The notes: generated by a model not told the origin, from the letters alone. DNA of 10,062 nucleotides from Bordetella parapertussis (GCA_945882005.1 CAMCWG010000087.1:1-10062); one strand, 5' to 3'. Shown: positions 1-6,977, counted from the stretch's first letter. A program made the numbers and translations.

Positions 1-30
1 GGTGCATTCGCTCGACAACGGAGACTTCCC

Positions 31-1377
31 ATGAATGCAATTACCGAAAAAATCAGCTTGTCCACAGATGTGGACATGGCCAATTTCTGGATGCCTTTTA
101 CCGGCAACAAACAATTCAAAGCCGCGCCACGTATTCTGAAAAGCGCAAAAGGCATGTACTTCACAACCGCCGATAACCAGAAAGTGCTCGACGCGAGCGC
201 TGGTCTCTGGTGCGTGAATGCAGGTCACTGCCGCGACGAAATTACAGAAGCTGTGCACAAGCAAATGATGGAGCTCGACTACGCACCTCCATTCCAGATG
301 GGACACCCTCTTGCGTTTGAAGCTGCGAAGAAAATTGCAGAAGTCATGCCTGCTGGTCTTGACCGTATCTTCTTTGCAAACTCAGGCTCCGAAGCAGTCG
401 ACACAGCACTCAAGATGGCGCTCGCCTACCACCGCGCACGCGGCGAAGGCCAGCGTACCCGTTTAATTGGTCGCGAGCGCGGCTACAGCGGTGTAGGCTT
501 TGGTGGCATCTCGGTCGGCGGCATCGTTGCCAACCGCAAAGCTTATTCAGGCGCACTGATCCCAGGCGTCGATCACATTTCACACACGCACAACTTGGCT
601 GAGATGGCCTACAGCAAGGGTCAGCCTGCTTGGGGCGCGCACCTTGCTGACGACCTCGAGCGTCTGTGCGCACTGCACGACCCATCAACGATCGCTGCTG
701 TGATCGTCGAGCCTGTTGCTGGTTCGACAGGTGTGTTGGTTCCCCCACAAGGCTATTTGCAACGCTTGCGCGAGATTTGCACCAAGCACGGCATCCTCTT
801 GATATTCGACGAGGTCATCACAGGCTTTGGTCGCTTAGGCAAAGCCACAGCCAGCGAATTGTTCGGCGTCACGCCAGACCTGTTGACGATGGCTAAAGCC
901 ATGAACAACGCAGCGATCCCAATGTCTGGTGTTGCTGCGAGCCGTCACGTCCACGACGCGATCGTCAATGGCAGCGCCGGCGGTGCGATTGAATTCTTCC
1001 ACGGCTACACCTATTCTTCACACCCAACCGCTGCCGCAGCTTGCTTGGCCACACAAGAAATCTACCGCAAGGAAGGTTTGTTTGCGCGTGCAGCTGGCTT
1101 GGCACCGAAGTTCGAAAAAGAGATCCATGCGTTGCGCGGCGAGCCTTTCGTCAAAGACATTCGCAACCTGGGCCTGATGGGTGCCGTCGAACTGCAGTCA
1201 CGCGATGGCGCACCTGGTGCACGTGCGTACGACGTATTCCTCAAGTGTATGGAAAAAGGTGTGTTGGCGCGCTTTACTGGCGACATCATGGCTTTCTCGC
1301 CACCGCTGATCGTATCGGAAGGCCAGATCGAAGAAATCTTCGCAACGGTCAAAAAGGCACTCCACGAAGTCGCCTAA
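31..1377 (+). CDS. Omega-amino acid:pyruvate aminotransferase (class III, PLP-dependent)
   Basis: Likely transfers the amino group of an omega-amino acid or amine (beta-alanine type) to pyruvate, giving a semialdehyde and alanine in the cytoplasm. The 448-residue length is normal for fold-type I, class III aminotransferases. Visible landmarks are the substrate-pocket Trp60 in LDASAGLW, the phosphate-binding ANSGSEA (116-122), Asp260 in FDEVITGFGRLGK, which contacts the pyridine nitrogen, the Schiff-base Lys289 in TMAKAMNNAAIPM, and Arg414 in LARFTGD, at the place of the carboxylate-binding Arg of beta-alanine:pyruvate transaminases. The start is supported by GGAG at 20-23, seven bases before ATG. 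A strong terminator follows, so it is probably the last or only gene of its transcript; what lies upstream is outside the window. The exact amine donor (beta-alanine, taurine, putrescine-like) cannot be read from the sequence. Family is certain, substrate is inference. Confidence 0.93.
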   Translation: MNAITEKISLSTDVDMANFWMPFTGNKQFKAAPRILKSAKGMYFTTADNQKVLDASAGLWCVNAGHCRDEITEAVHKQMMELDYAPPFQMGHPLAFEAAKKIAEVMPAGLDRIFFANSGSEAVDTALKMALAYHRARGEGQRTRLIGRERGYSGVGFGGISVGGIVANRKAYSGALIPGVDHISHTHNLAEMAYSKGQPAWGAHLADDLERLCALHDPSTIAAVIVEPVAGSTGVLVPPQGYLQRLREICTKHGILLIFDEVITGFGRLGKATASELFGVTPDLLTMAKAMNNAAIPMSGVAASRHVHDAIVNGSAGGAIEFFHGYTYSSHPTAAAACLATQEIYRKEGLFARAAGLAPKFEKEIHALRGEPFVKDIRNLGLMGAVELQSRDGAPGARAYDVFLKCMEKGVLARFTGDIMAFSPPLIVSEGQIEEIFATVKKALHEVA

Positions 1378-1397
1378 GCGACCCACGGCAAGACCTG

Positions 1398-1424
1398 AAG
1401 GGGCGCTTTGTGCGCCCCTTTTTT
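1398..1424 (+). terminator. Rho-independent terminator after the aminotransferase
   Basis: A seven-base GC-rich stem, GGGGCGC (1400-1406) with GCGCCCC (1412-1418), encloses the loop TTTGT and extends by two A-T pairs. The 3' arm runs directly into six T residues (1419-1424). It lies 21 bases after the aminotransferase stop codon, a classic intrinsic terminator that separates this gene from the gamma-glutamyltransferase gene. Confidence 0.93.
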
Positions 1425-1441
1425 GTGCATTCAAAATCTCT

Positions 1442-1469
1442 CTGTCACAGTGCGCCGCTCAGATACAAT
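1442..1469 (+). promoter_or_regulatory. Candidate sigma-70 promoter for the gamma-glutamyltransferase gene
   Basis: CTGTCA (1442-1447, four of six matches to TTGACA) and TACAAT (1464-1469, five of six to TATAAT) are separated by 16 bases. The site lies between the terminator of the preceding gene and the start at 1520, and predicts a leader of roughly 45 bases. A promoter is expected here because of the upstream terminator; the exact boxes are inference. Confidence 0.4.
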
Positions 1470-1519
1470 CGACTGACACTTTCTGATCTGCATTCCCTCA
1501 TTTTGGAATCCTTCGACTC

Positions 1520-3112
1520 ATGAACTACCAACTGCCCTTCCCCTCTGGTCGTCAACCTGTTTTGGCGCGTAACATCGTCTCTACCTCGCAGCCCTTGGCC
1601 TCGCAAGCCGGCGCCAACGCGTTTGCGCGTGGCGGTAACGCAATTGATGCGGCCCTTGCTGCAGCGATTACCTTGACGGTGGTCGAACCAACCATGAACG
1701 GTATTGGTGGTGACGCATTTGCAATTCTTTGGGATGGCAAGGCATTGCATGGCCTAAACGCCTCTGGGCGTGCGCCCGCCGCATGGTCGCCTGAACGTTT
1801 CAAAGGCATGGCCACCATGCCACATCGCGGCTGGGAATCCGTCACAGTTCCCGGCGTCGTGTCGCAGTGGGTCGAATTGTCGAGCAAGTTCGGCAAGCTG
1901 CCCTTTGAAGATTTATTTAAAGACGCCATTCGCTACGCGCGCGACGGCTTCCCTGTCAGTCCCGTGATTGCGCGCCAGTGGAAGGACGCTGCTGCTGAGC
2001 TGCACATGCACCCAGGCTTTGATGCATTCATGCCGAATGGCCGCGCACCCGAGGCTGGTGAGATCTGGCGCTTTCCAGATCAGGCCGACACGCTTGAAGA
2101 CATCGCCCGCACAAAGGGTGAATCGTTTTATCGTGGTCGTTTAGCCAAAGCAATTGCTGCGTTTTCCAAAGAATGTGGTGCTGCAATGACCGAAGCCGAC
2201 TTGGCCGCGCACCGCTGCGACTGGGTGGGGACGGTGTCTACAAATTACCAGGGCTATGACGTGCATGAGATCCCGCCTAATGGCCAGGGCCTCACAGCAC
2301 TCCTCGCACTGAACTTGATCGAGCAGTTGCCCTACGCACAAACAAAGCCGGGCTCAGCCGAACGCATGCACCTTGAAGTTGAGTGTATGCGCGCAGCCTT
2401 TGCAGATCTGTATGCACACGTTGCAGACCCCGAGTTTATGAAAGTGACTGCAAAAGATTTGCTCAGCAAATCCTATGCAAAAGAGCGTGCCAAACTGATC
2501 GATCCAAAGAAGGCAGGTACCTACCTGCCGGGCCAGCCACCTTCGGGCGGCACGATCTATCTGTGCGCGACAGACACGGACGGCCGCATGGTGTCCTACA
2601 TCCAGTCAAACTTCAAAGGCTTCGGTTCAGGCGTGGTCGTACCCAAAACTGGGATCGCGCTGCAAAACCGCGGATCGGGATTCGTGACAACCCCAGGTCA
2701 CCCCAACCTGGTCGGCGGTGGCAAACGTCCGATGCACACCATCATCCCGGCGTTCATCATGCGCGACGGCAAGCCAGACATGGCCTTTGGCGTGATGGGT
2801 GGCAACATGCAAGCGCAGGGACACATGCAAATGGTGCTGCGTTATGTCACTGAGAAGCACAACCCACAAGCTTGCTCTGACTCACCACGTTGGCGCATTA
2901 ACGATATTGGCGAGCTCACAGTAGAAGCAGGCGTGCACCCCGCAGTCGTGGATGGCTTGCGTGCGATGGGTCACACCCCAATCGTTGCTCCAGCTGATAG
3001 CTTGGATTTCGGTAGCGCTCAATTGATCGCGCGCTTACCCGGCGACAAAGCGCCTTACGCTTACGTTGCCGGCTCTGACCATCGCCGCGACGGTCAGGCA
3101 GTCGGTTATTAA
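1520..3112 (+). CDS. Gamma-glutamyltransferase family protein (Ntn-hydrolase)
   Basis: A member of the gamma-glutamyltranspeptidase/cephalosporin-acylase family, made as one chain that normally cleaves itself before a threonine, which then becomes the N-terminal nucleophile. Here that is Thr345 in SGGTIYLCATDTDG, giving a large part of 344 and a small part of 186 residues, close to family norms. The N-terminal GGNAIDAALAAAITLTVVEP and NGIGGD blocks are typical, and Arg84 in NASGRAPAA matches the substrate-binding Arg of true GGTs. The GG of VMGGNMQAQGHMQ matches the oxyanion region. Two oddities stand out. There is no signal peptide, so it is probably cytoplasmic, unlike periplasmic GGT. Also, the Ser-Ser pair of classical enzymes (PMSSM) is His406-Thr407 (RPMHTIIPAF). 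It may therefore be a GGT-like hydrolase or acylase rather than a glutathione transpeptidase. The ribosome site is weak (GGA at 1505-1507). The gene converges on, and overlaps by 4 bases, the gene on the other strand. Confidence 0.9.
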   Translation: MNYQLPFPSGRQPVLARNIVSTSQPLASQAGANAFARGGNAIDAALAAAITLTVVEPTMNGIGGDAFAILWDGKALHGLNASGRAPAAWSPERFKGMATMPHRGWESVTVPGVVSQWVELSSKFGKLPFEDLFKDAIRYARDGFPVSPVIARQWKDAAAELHMHPGFDAFMPNGRAPEAGEIWRFPDQADTLEDIARTKGESFYRGRLAKAIAAFSKECGAAMTEADLAAHRCDWVGTVSTNYQGYDVHEIPPNGQGLTALLALNLIEQLPYAQTKPGSAERMHLEVECMRAAFADLYAHVADPEFMKVTAKDLLSKSYAKERAKLIDPKKAGTYLPGQPPSGGTIYLCATDTDGRMVSYIQSNFKGFGSGVVVPKTGIALQNRGSGFVTTPGHPNLVGGGKRPMHTIIPAFIMRDGKPDMAFGVMGGNMQAQGHMQMVLRYVTEKHNPQACSDSPRWRINDIGELTVEAGVHPAVVDGLRAMGHTPIVAPADSLDFGSAQLIARLPGDKAPYAYVAGSDHRRDGQAVGY

Positions 3113-3561
3113 ACCGTCTCGGGCATTCGCCGTTTAAAAATCGCTACTTGGGCCTTGTACTCCTCCTCGAAAGAGGAGGGGTCGCTCAAGGCATAGCCCC
3201 CATAGCCATATATTTTTGAGTAGGCTGCATACGCTGCTGCCTCAAGTACTTTGCCATTAATCGCGTTGGCTAACGCATAGGTGGCTGATACGGCCGAATG
3301 CTGCGTACCATCAATTGATGTGGAGCCGGGATGATGGTTTGCAATCAACAAGCTGTCTTGCGCAAGCTTTCTAAGCTTGATCTCATCGAACGCTTCGCGC
3401 ATTAACACTTTAAATTGCCTGAGCGCGTCGAGTGCTTCTTCACGCTCTAGCTGTTGTTCAATACGCTCCACAAACAATAAACCGAGTTCAAGCCGCAAGC
3501 GTTCATTGTCTGCGCTATCTAGCTTGGCTGCCTTGACCAAACGTTCGAGTTCTAGATTCAT
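3109..3561 (-). CDS. Hypothetical protein, alpha-helical, unknown function
   Basis: A 150-residue protein that I do not recognise. The first 75 residues are rich in Leu, Glu, Arg and Lys in a pattern expected of amphipathic helices (for example LELGLLFVERIEQQLEREEALDALRQF). The middle holds IANHHPGSTSIDGTQHSAVSATYAL. Then comes an Ala/Tyr/Gly-rich run, LEAAAYAAYSKIYGYGGYAL (around 106-125), and a charged tail. There is no signal peptide or membrane segment, so it is probably cytoplasmic. The Ala-Tyr repeats faintly recall small immunity-protein-like helical folds, but this is not enough for an assignment. The start is supported by AGAGG (3569-3573 on the + strand), seven bases before ATG. It lies 38 bases after the pirin gene in the same direction, so it is probably the third gene of the glmS operon. 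Its stop shares TTAA with the stop of the convergent gene. Confidence 0.75.
   Translation of the reverse strand: MNLELERLVKAAKLDSADNERLRLELGLLFVERIEQQLEREEALDALRQFKVLMREAFDEIKLRKLAQDSLLIANHHPGSTSIDGTQHSAVSATYALANAINGKVLEAAAYAAYSKIYGYGGYALSDPSSFEEEYKAQVAIFKRRMPETV
3159..3182 (+). other. Stable hairpin with GAAA tetraloop in the 3' region of the + strand transcript
   Basis: On the + strand, CCTCCTC (3162-3168) and GAGGAGG (3173-3179) pair around the loop GAAA, a GNRA tetraloop. The stem extends outward by T-G, C-G and A-T to ten pairs. It starts 47 bases past the gamma-glutamyltransferase stop and could mark or protect the 3' end of that mRNA. No T-run follows, so it is not a standard terminator. 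The same bases encode a Glu-Glu-Glu-Tyr stretch of the opposing gene, so chance is possible. Confidence 0.35.
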
Positions 3562-3568
3562 CGCATCA

Positions 3569-3573
3569 CCTCT
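3569..3573 (-). promoter_or_regulatory. Ribosome binding site of the 150-residue hypothetical protein
   Basis: On the - strand AGAGG is followed by seven bases and then ATG. This is a good Shine-Dalgarno match and the main evidence that this unassigned frame is translated from the stated start. Confidence 0.6.
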
Positions 3574-3599
3574 GTTGTGCGTGCTCTAATTTAACAAGA

Positions 3600-4466
3600 C
3601 TACGCTTCTATTCGCCCAAAACGTCCGCTGTTGAAATCTTCAATCGCCTGAATAATCTCAGCTTTCGTGTTCATGACGAAAGGTCCGTGCCCAAAGATCG
3701 GTTCTTGAATGGGCTCGCCACACAACAGCAACGCCACGGTATCTTCGAGAACCTGTACCGTAATATCTTGACCGGTATGCTCGTACATCAGCATCTGTGC
3801 ATCTGTTGCGACCGAACCCGCTTGCGCCTGCACGGCACCGTGCAAGACAACAAGCCCTGTGCTCCAGCCCTCGGGCACAGGGATCGTCAATGTCGCGCCT
3901 TTCAACAGCTTTAAATCGACGACTTGTAACGGTGTAAAGGTACGCGCCGGACCCGTCTGTCCGCCAAACGATCCCGCAATCACCCGCGCTGTGCCAGCCG
4001 CGTTCTCAAGAGTCAGCTCGGGAATCTGTTGCCGCAGAATCGGCTGATATCCTGGTTTTGTCATTTTGTCTTTGGCTGGCAAGTTGACCCACAGCTGAAT
4101 CATCTGCATCAATCCACCGTCTCGTGCAAACGCGTCAGAATGAAATTCCTCATGCAAGATACCGGCGCCAGCGGTCATCCATTGCACATCACCTGGTCCG
4201 ACGACACCACCCTGACCTGTCGAGTCTTTATGTGCGACTTCACCTTCATACACAAACGTCACCGTCTCAAAACCACGATGCGGATGCGAGCCTACACCTT
4301 TGCGTTCCGTCGTTGGTGCAAACTGCATGGGGCCTGCGAAGTCCAACATTAAGAATGGGCTCATCTGTTCGCCCATATCCTGATAGAAAAATAATGTACG
4401 CACTGGAAAGCCATCTCCGACCCAGTGGCCACGATTATTACCCTGCACGCTCATTAGTTTTTTCAT
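3600..4466 (-). CDS. Pirin family protein (bicupin)
   Basis: A two-cupin-domain protein of 288 residues, a normal pirin/YhhW length. The N-terminal cupin holds HPHRGFETVTFVYEGEVAHKDS (61-82) and GDVQWMTAGAGILHEEF (92-108). This gives the metal-binding set His61, His63, His105 and Glu107, equivalent to the iron ligands of human pirin and E. coli YhhW. The C-terminal cupin (about 180-260) ends with GEPIQEPIFGHGPFVMNT, a conserved pirin motif. Bacterial members include quercetin 2,3-dioxygenases and redox-responsive binding proteins; which applies here is unknown. It is cytoplasmic, with no signal peptide. ATG is preceded by AAGGAA five bases upstream. It begins 13 bases after glmS ends, so the two are almost surely co-transcribed, and the 150-residue gene follows after 38 bases. 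A functional link to glucosamine synthesis is not obvious. Confidence 0.93.
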   Translation of the reverse strand: MKKLMSVQGNNRGHWVGDGFPVRTLFFYQDMGEQMSPFLMLDFAGPMQFAPTTERKGVGSHPHRGFETVTFVYEGEVAHKDSTGQGGVVGPGDVQWMTAGAGILHEEFHSDAFARDGGLMQMIQLWVNLPAKDKMTKPGYQPILRQQIPELTLENAAGTARVIAGSFGGQTGPARTFTPLQVVDLKLLKGATLTIPVPEGWSTGLVVLHGAVQAQAGSVATDAQMLMYEHTGQDITVQVLEDTVALLLCGEPIQEPIFGHGPFVMNTKAEIIQAIEDFNSGRFGRIEA

Positions 4467-4471
4467 GCGTG

Positions 4472-4477
4472 TTCCTT
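4472..4477 (-). promoter_or_regulatory. Ribosome binding site of the pirin gene
   Basis: AAGGAA on the - strand lies in the 13-base gap between the glmS stop and the pirin start, five bases before ATG. It fixes the start at Met1 rather than the internal Met5. Confidence 0.6.
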
Positions 4478-4479
4478 AA

Positions 4480-6312
4480 TCACTCCACCGTGACACTCTT
4501 CGCAAGATTGCGTGGCTTATCGACATCTGTTCCTCTCGCACAAGCCGTGTGATACGCCAACAGCTGCAATGGGATCGTATGCAGAATTGGGGATAACAAG
4601 CCATAGTTCTCAGGCATACGAATCACATGCAAGCCCTCGCTACTGACGAGCTTGGTATCGGCATCAGCAAACACATACAGCTCGCCGCCGCGTGCACGCA
4701 CTTCTTGCATGTTTGATTTCAGCTTCTCAAGTAGCGCATCATTCGGTGCAATCGTCACCACTGGCATGAGTTCAGTTACCAGCGCCAATGGCCCGTGCTT
4801 AAGTTCACCCGCAGGGTAAGCCTCAGCGTGGATATAACTAATTTCCTTGAGCTTGAGCGCTCCTTCCAGGGCGATAGGGTAGTGCATCCCCCGCCCTAAG
4901 AACAACGCATTCTCTTTGGTCGCGAAGCGATCGGCCCACGCCATGATTTGCGGCTCGAGCGCCAGCACTGCACTGATTGATGCAGGCAGATGGCGCAGCG
5001 CCTTCACGTGCATCACTTCTTGTTCTTTGCTCAGTTGATCATGCGCCTGCGCCAAGGCTAAGGTCAACATAAATAGCGCGGTCAATTGCGTCGTGAACGC
5101 CTTGGTTGACGCGACACCGATCTCAACACCTGCGCGAGTGATGTAGGCTAATTTACACTCGCGGACCATCGCACTGGTCGACACGTTACAAATTGTGAGC
5201 GTCTGCTCCATTCCCAAGCTGCGCGCGTGCTTCAGTGCTGCAAGCGTGTCTGCCGTTTCACCCGACTGCGATATGGTTACCACTAAGGTTTTGGGGTGCG
5301 GCACACTTTCGCGATAGCGATACTCACTGGCGATTTCAACAGCCACAGGAATTTTCGCGACGGCTTCGATCCAGTACTTCGCTGTTAAGCCTGCGTAATA
5401 GCTCGTGCCACAGGCCAGAATAAGGACACGATCGATCTCTTGAAACGTCTTGCGCGCAACTACACCAAATAATTCAGGCGTAATCGACTCCACGTCCTCG
5501 AGCGTGTCGCCCACGGCGCGCGGTTGTTCAAAGATTTCTTTTTGCATGTAGTGACGATACGGGCCAAGGTCTGCTGCACCGGTGTGCACATGGACGGTAT
5601 TAATTTTGCGATCTACACGCTTACCTGTCTGGTCCATGATCCAGACGTTGCCTAACTGTAGATCTGCGACATCACCATCTTCAAGGTAAACGATCTGATC
5701 TGTTGTACCTGCCAACGCCAACGCGTCAGATGCCAAAAAGTTTTCTTCCTTACCTCGACCAATCACGAGCGGGGATCCTTGACGGGCCGCAACGATCCGG
5801 TGCGGCTCATCGCGACAAAATACAGCGATCGCGTAGGCGCCATGCAAGCGTCGCACGGTCTGCTGCACCGCCTCAAGCAGGTCGCCGTTATAGACATGGC
5901 GAATCAAATGAGCGATCACCTCTGTGTCCGTCTGGCTTTCAAAAACAAAACCAGCCGCCTGCAACTCGGTACGGAGTGCCTCGTGGTTTTCAATGATGCC
6001 GTTATGCACCAGAGCAATGCTGGGTTCTTCTTTACCAATCGAAGAAAAGTGCGGGTGAGCGTTACGCGTAACCGGCGCACCATGTGTCGCCCAGCGCGTG
6101 TGGGCAATGCCGGTGAAGCCAGCGATATGGTTGCGAGCGATGTCGGCAGCCAACTCAGCAACACGGTCAGTGCTGCGTGCACGGCGTAAGCCACCGTTGT
6201 CGAAGACTGCTATGCCGCAAGAATCGTAGCCCCGATATTCGAGCCGTTTTAAGCCCTCGACCAGAATGGGAGTGATGTCACGCGAAGCGACGGCGCCAAC
6301 GATTCCGCACAT
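4480..6312 (-). CDS. glmS: Glutamine--fructose-6-phosphate aminotransferase (isomerizing), glucosamine-6-phosphate synthase
   Basis: Makes glucosamine-6-phosphate and glutamate from fructose-6-phosphate and glutamine, the first step towards UDP-N-acetylglucosamine for peptidoglycan and lipopolysaccharide. It is complete at 610 residues (E. coli GlmS 609). The N-terminal glutaminase domain (about 2-225) starts MCGIVGAV, with the Cys2 nucleophile exposed after Met removal, and has HTRWATHG (71-78) and HNGIIENH (103-110). Two SIS sugar-isomerase domains follow: ACGTSYYAG (300-308), SQSGETADT (348-356) and STKAFTTQL in the first; EGALKLKE (483-490) and [14 protein letters not shown] (495-508, with His506) in the second. 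The conserved C-terminal tail [13 protein letters not shown] carries Lys605. ATG is preceded by AGGAG with seven-base spacing. It is the first gene of a leftward operon with the pirin and a hypothetical gene, and divergent from an Lrp-type regulator. No glmS ribozyme is visible; the upstream inverted repeats suggest transcriptional control instead. Confidence 0.98.
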   Translation of the reverse strand: MCGIVGAVASRDITPILVEGLKRLEYRGYDSCGIAVFDNGGLRRARSTDRVAELAADIARNHIAGFTGIAHTRWATHGAPVTRNAHPHFSSIGKEEPSIALVHNGIIENHEALRTELQAAGFVFESQTDTEVIAHLIRHVYNGDLLEAVQQTVRRLHGAYAIAVFCRDEPHRIVAARQGSPLVIGRGKEENFLASDALALAGTTDQIVYLEDGDVADLQLGNVWIMDQTGKRVDRKINTVHVHTGAADLGPYRHYMQKEIFEQPRAVGDTLEDVESITPELFGVVARKTFQEIDRVLILACGTSYYAGLTAKYWIEAVAKIPVAVEIASEYRYRESVPHPKTLVVTISQSGETADTLAALKHARSLGMEQTLTICNVSTSAMVRECKLAYITRAGVEIGVASTKAFTTQLTALFMLTLALAQAHDQLSKEQEVMHVKALRHLPASISAVLALEPQIMAWADRFATKENALFLGRGMHYPIALEGALKLKEISYIHAEAYPAGELKHGPLALVTELMPVVTIAPNDALLEKLKSNMQEVRARGGELYVFADADTKLVSSEGLHVIRMPENYGLLSPILHTIPLQLLAYHTACARGTDVDKPRNLAKSVTVE

Positions 6313-6338
6313 AGAAATTCTCCTAAGATTATTTCTAT
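6311..6338 (-). promoter_or_regulatory. Inverted repeat enclosing the glmS ribosome binding site
   Basis: ATAGAAAT (6311-6318) and ATTTCTAT (6331-6338) are perfect eight-base inverted repeats around 12 bases. In glmS mRNA they would form an A-U-rich hairpin with AGGAG (the complement of 6320-6324) in the loop and the first two bases of the start codon in the 3' arm. It may act as an RNA hairpin that tunes initiation, or as a DNA half-site pair for the divergent regulator. The repeat is seen; the function is inference. Confidence 0.5.
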
Positions 6339-6347
6339 TGTGCCTAT

Positions 6348-6354
6348 ATTTATA
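6348..6354 (-). promoter_or_regulatory. Possible -10 element of glmS
   Basis: On the - strand this reads TATAAAT, about 35 bases before the glmS start, and would give a leader of about 30 bases. I see no good -35 at 16-18 bases, and the whole region is AT-rich, so this is only a candidate. Confidence 0.25.
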
Positions 6355-6357
6355 GAA

Positions 6358-6394
6358 TATTTATTTCATAAATAGATTAGTTATGAAATAAATA
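6358..6394. promoter_or_regulatory. 14-bp perfect inverted repeat, candidate operator in the divergent glmS/lrp promoter region
   Basis: TATTTATTTCATAA (6358-6371) is repeated in inverted form at 6381-6394 around a nine-base spacer. Arms of this length without mismatch are unlikely by chance, even in AT-rich DNA. The repeat sits midway between the two divergent starts, where an Lrp/AsnC-type dimer or octamer commonly binds AT-rich palindromes, and it shares the ATTTCAT/ATGAAAT core with the next repeat. There is no T-run geometry suggesting a terminator. Binding by the adjacent Lrp-type protein is inference. Confidence 0.65.
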
Positions 6395-6410
6395 GTCTCA
6401 TCGCACTGTT

Positions 6411-6429
6411 CATGAAATATAATTTCATG
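6411..6429 (+). promoter_or_regulatory. Palindromic operator overlapping a TATAAT -10 box of the Lrp-type regulator gene
   Basis: CATGAAAT (6411-6418), ATA, ATTTCATG (6422-6429) form a perfect palindrome. The consensus -10 hexamer TATAAT occupies 6418-6423, at its centre; the sequence 17 bases upstream (GTCTCA, 6395-6400) is a poor -35. Transcription would begin near 6430, upstream of the ATG at 6478. A protein bound here would block RNA polymerase, so autorepression is the simplest reading. A weak -35 suggests help or control by a bound factor. Confidence 0.5.
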
Positions 6430-6477
6430 TATTTACCGTATAAATCTATCATCCTATTCAATCTGACCATCAAAAAT

Positions 6478-6948
6478 ATGACGCTTTCAGCCCTCGACGA
6501 TCTAGATCGACGCATTTTGGAGCAACTCCAACAAGACGCCTCTCTTACAAATCACGCTTTGGCCGAACGGGTTCACGCCTCACCCCCGACCTGTCTGCGT
6601 CGCGTTAAGCGTCTGAACGCACTTGGTGTAATCGCCAAACAAGTCGCCATTCTGGATCCAGAGAAAATTGGGGTTGCACTGACAGCCATTGTCGAAGTAA
6701 CCCTCGACGTTCAATCTGCCGAGCATCTGCAGCTGTTTGAAGCCGCCATGCAAGCCGAACGCTCGGTGCAGCAATGCTATCGGGTCTCAACCGGACCTGA
6801 TTTTGTTTTGATCATCCAAGTCAAAGATATGCCGGCCTATCACGCACTGGTGCATCGCGCACTTACTGCCCAAGGCAATGTACGAAACGTACGCACCTTT
6901 TTTTCTGTGCATCGCAGCAAGTTTGAAACACTCACGCCACTCAGTTAG
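6478..6948 (+). CDS. Lrp/AsnC family transcriptional regulator
   Basis: A DNA-binding regulator of the leucine-responsive family, usually sensing an amino acid or related metabolite. From Met at 6478 it has 156 residues, the usual size. An N-terminal winged helix-turn-helix covers about 5-60 (LDDLDRRILEQLQQDASLTNHALAERV, with recognition helix SPPTCLRRVKRL at about 35-46). It is followed by a RAM ligand/oligomerisation domain with VSTGPDFVLIIQVKD (103-117). The frame is open to an upstream ATG at 6412, which would add 22 non-family residues. I prefer 6478 because the extra segment overlaps the palindrome and the TATAAT box, and homologues begin close to LDDLDRRIL. No clear Shine-Dalgarno precedes 6478. 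It is divergent from glmS and 29 bases upstream of the dehydrogenase gene, with which it may be co-transcribed. Targets could be its own promoter, glmS and the downstream genes. Confidence 0.9.
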   Translation: MTLSALDDLDRRILEQLQQDASLTNHALAERVHASPPTCLRRVKRLNALGVIAKQVAILDPEKIGVALTAIVEVTLDVQSAEHLQLFEAAMQAERSVQQCYRVSTGPDFVLIIQVKDMPAYHALVHRALTAQGNVRNVRTFFSVHRSKFETLTPLS

Positions 6949-6977
6949 GCAGCGCACAAGCAGGTTAAGCTCTCAAT

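Noticed and set aside
1041..1523. A 160-codon + strand open frame overlapping the aminotransferase and its terminator
   Set aside because: It is out of frame with a certain enzyme gene, has an Arg-rich composition typical of a shifted frame, and reads through the terminator. It is a shadow.
4029..4552. Open + strand frames opposite the pirin and glmS genes
   Set aside because: They are antisense to clear, conserved proteins and show no family resemblance or ribosome site.
6358..6394. Bidirectional intrinsic terminator
   Set aside because: The stem is almost entirely A-T, lies between divergent starts rather than after genes, and lacks a GC-rich stem followed by a T-run.
6301..6480. glmS ribozyme or riboswitch
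   Set aside because: The gap before glmS is short, AT-rich and lacks the GC-rich pseudoknotted core; only simple inverted repeats are present.
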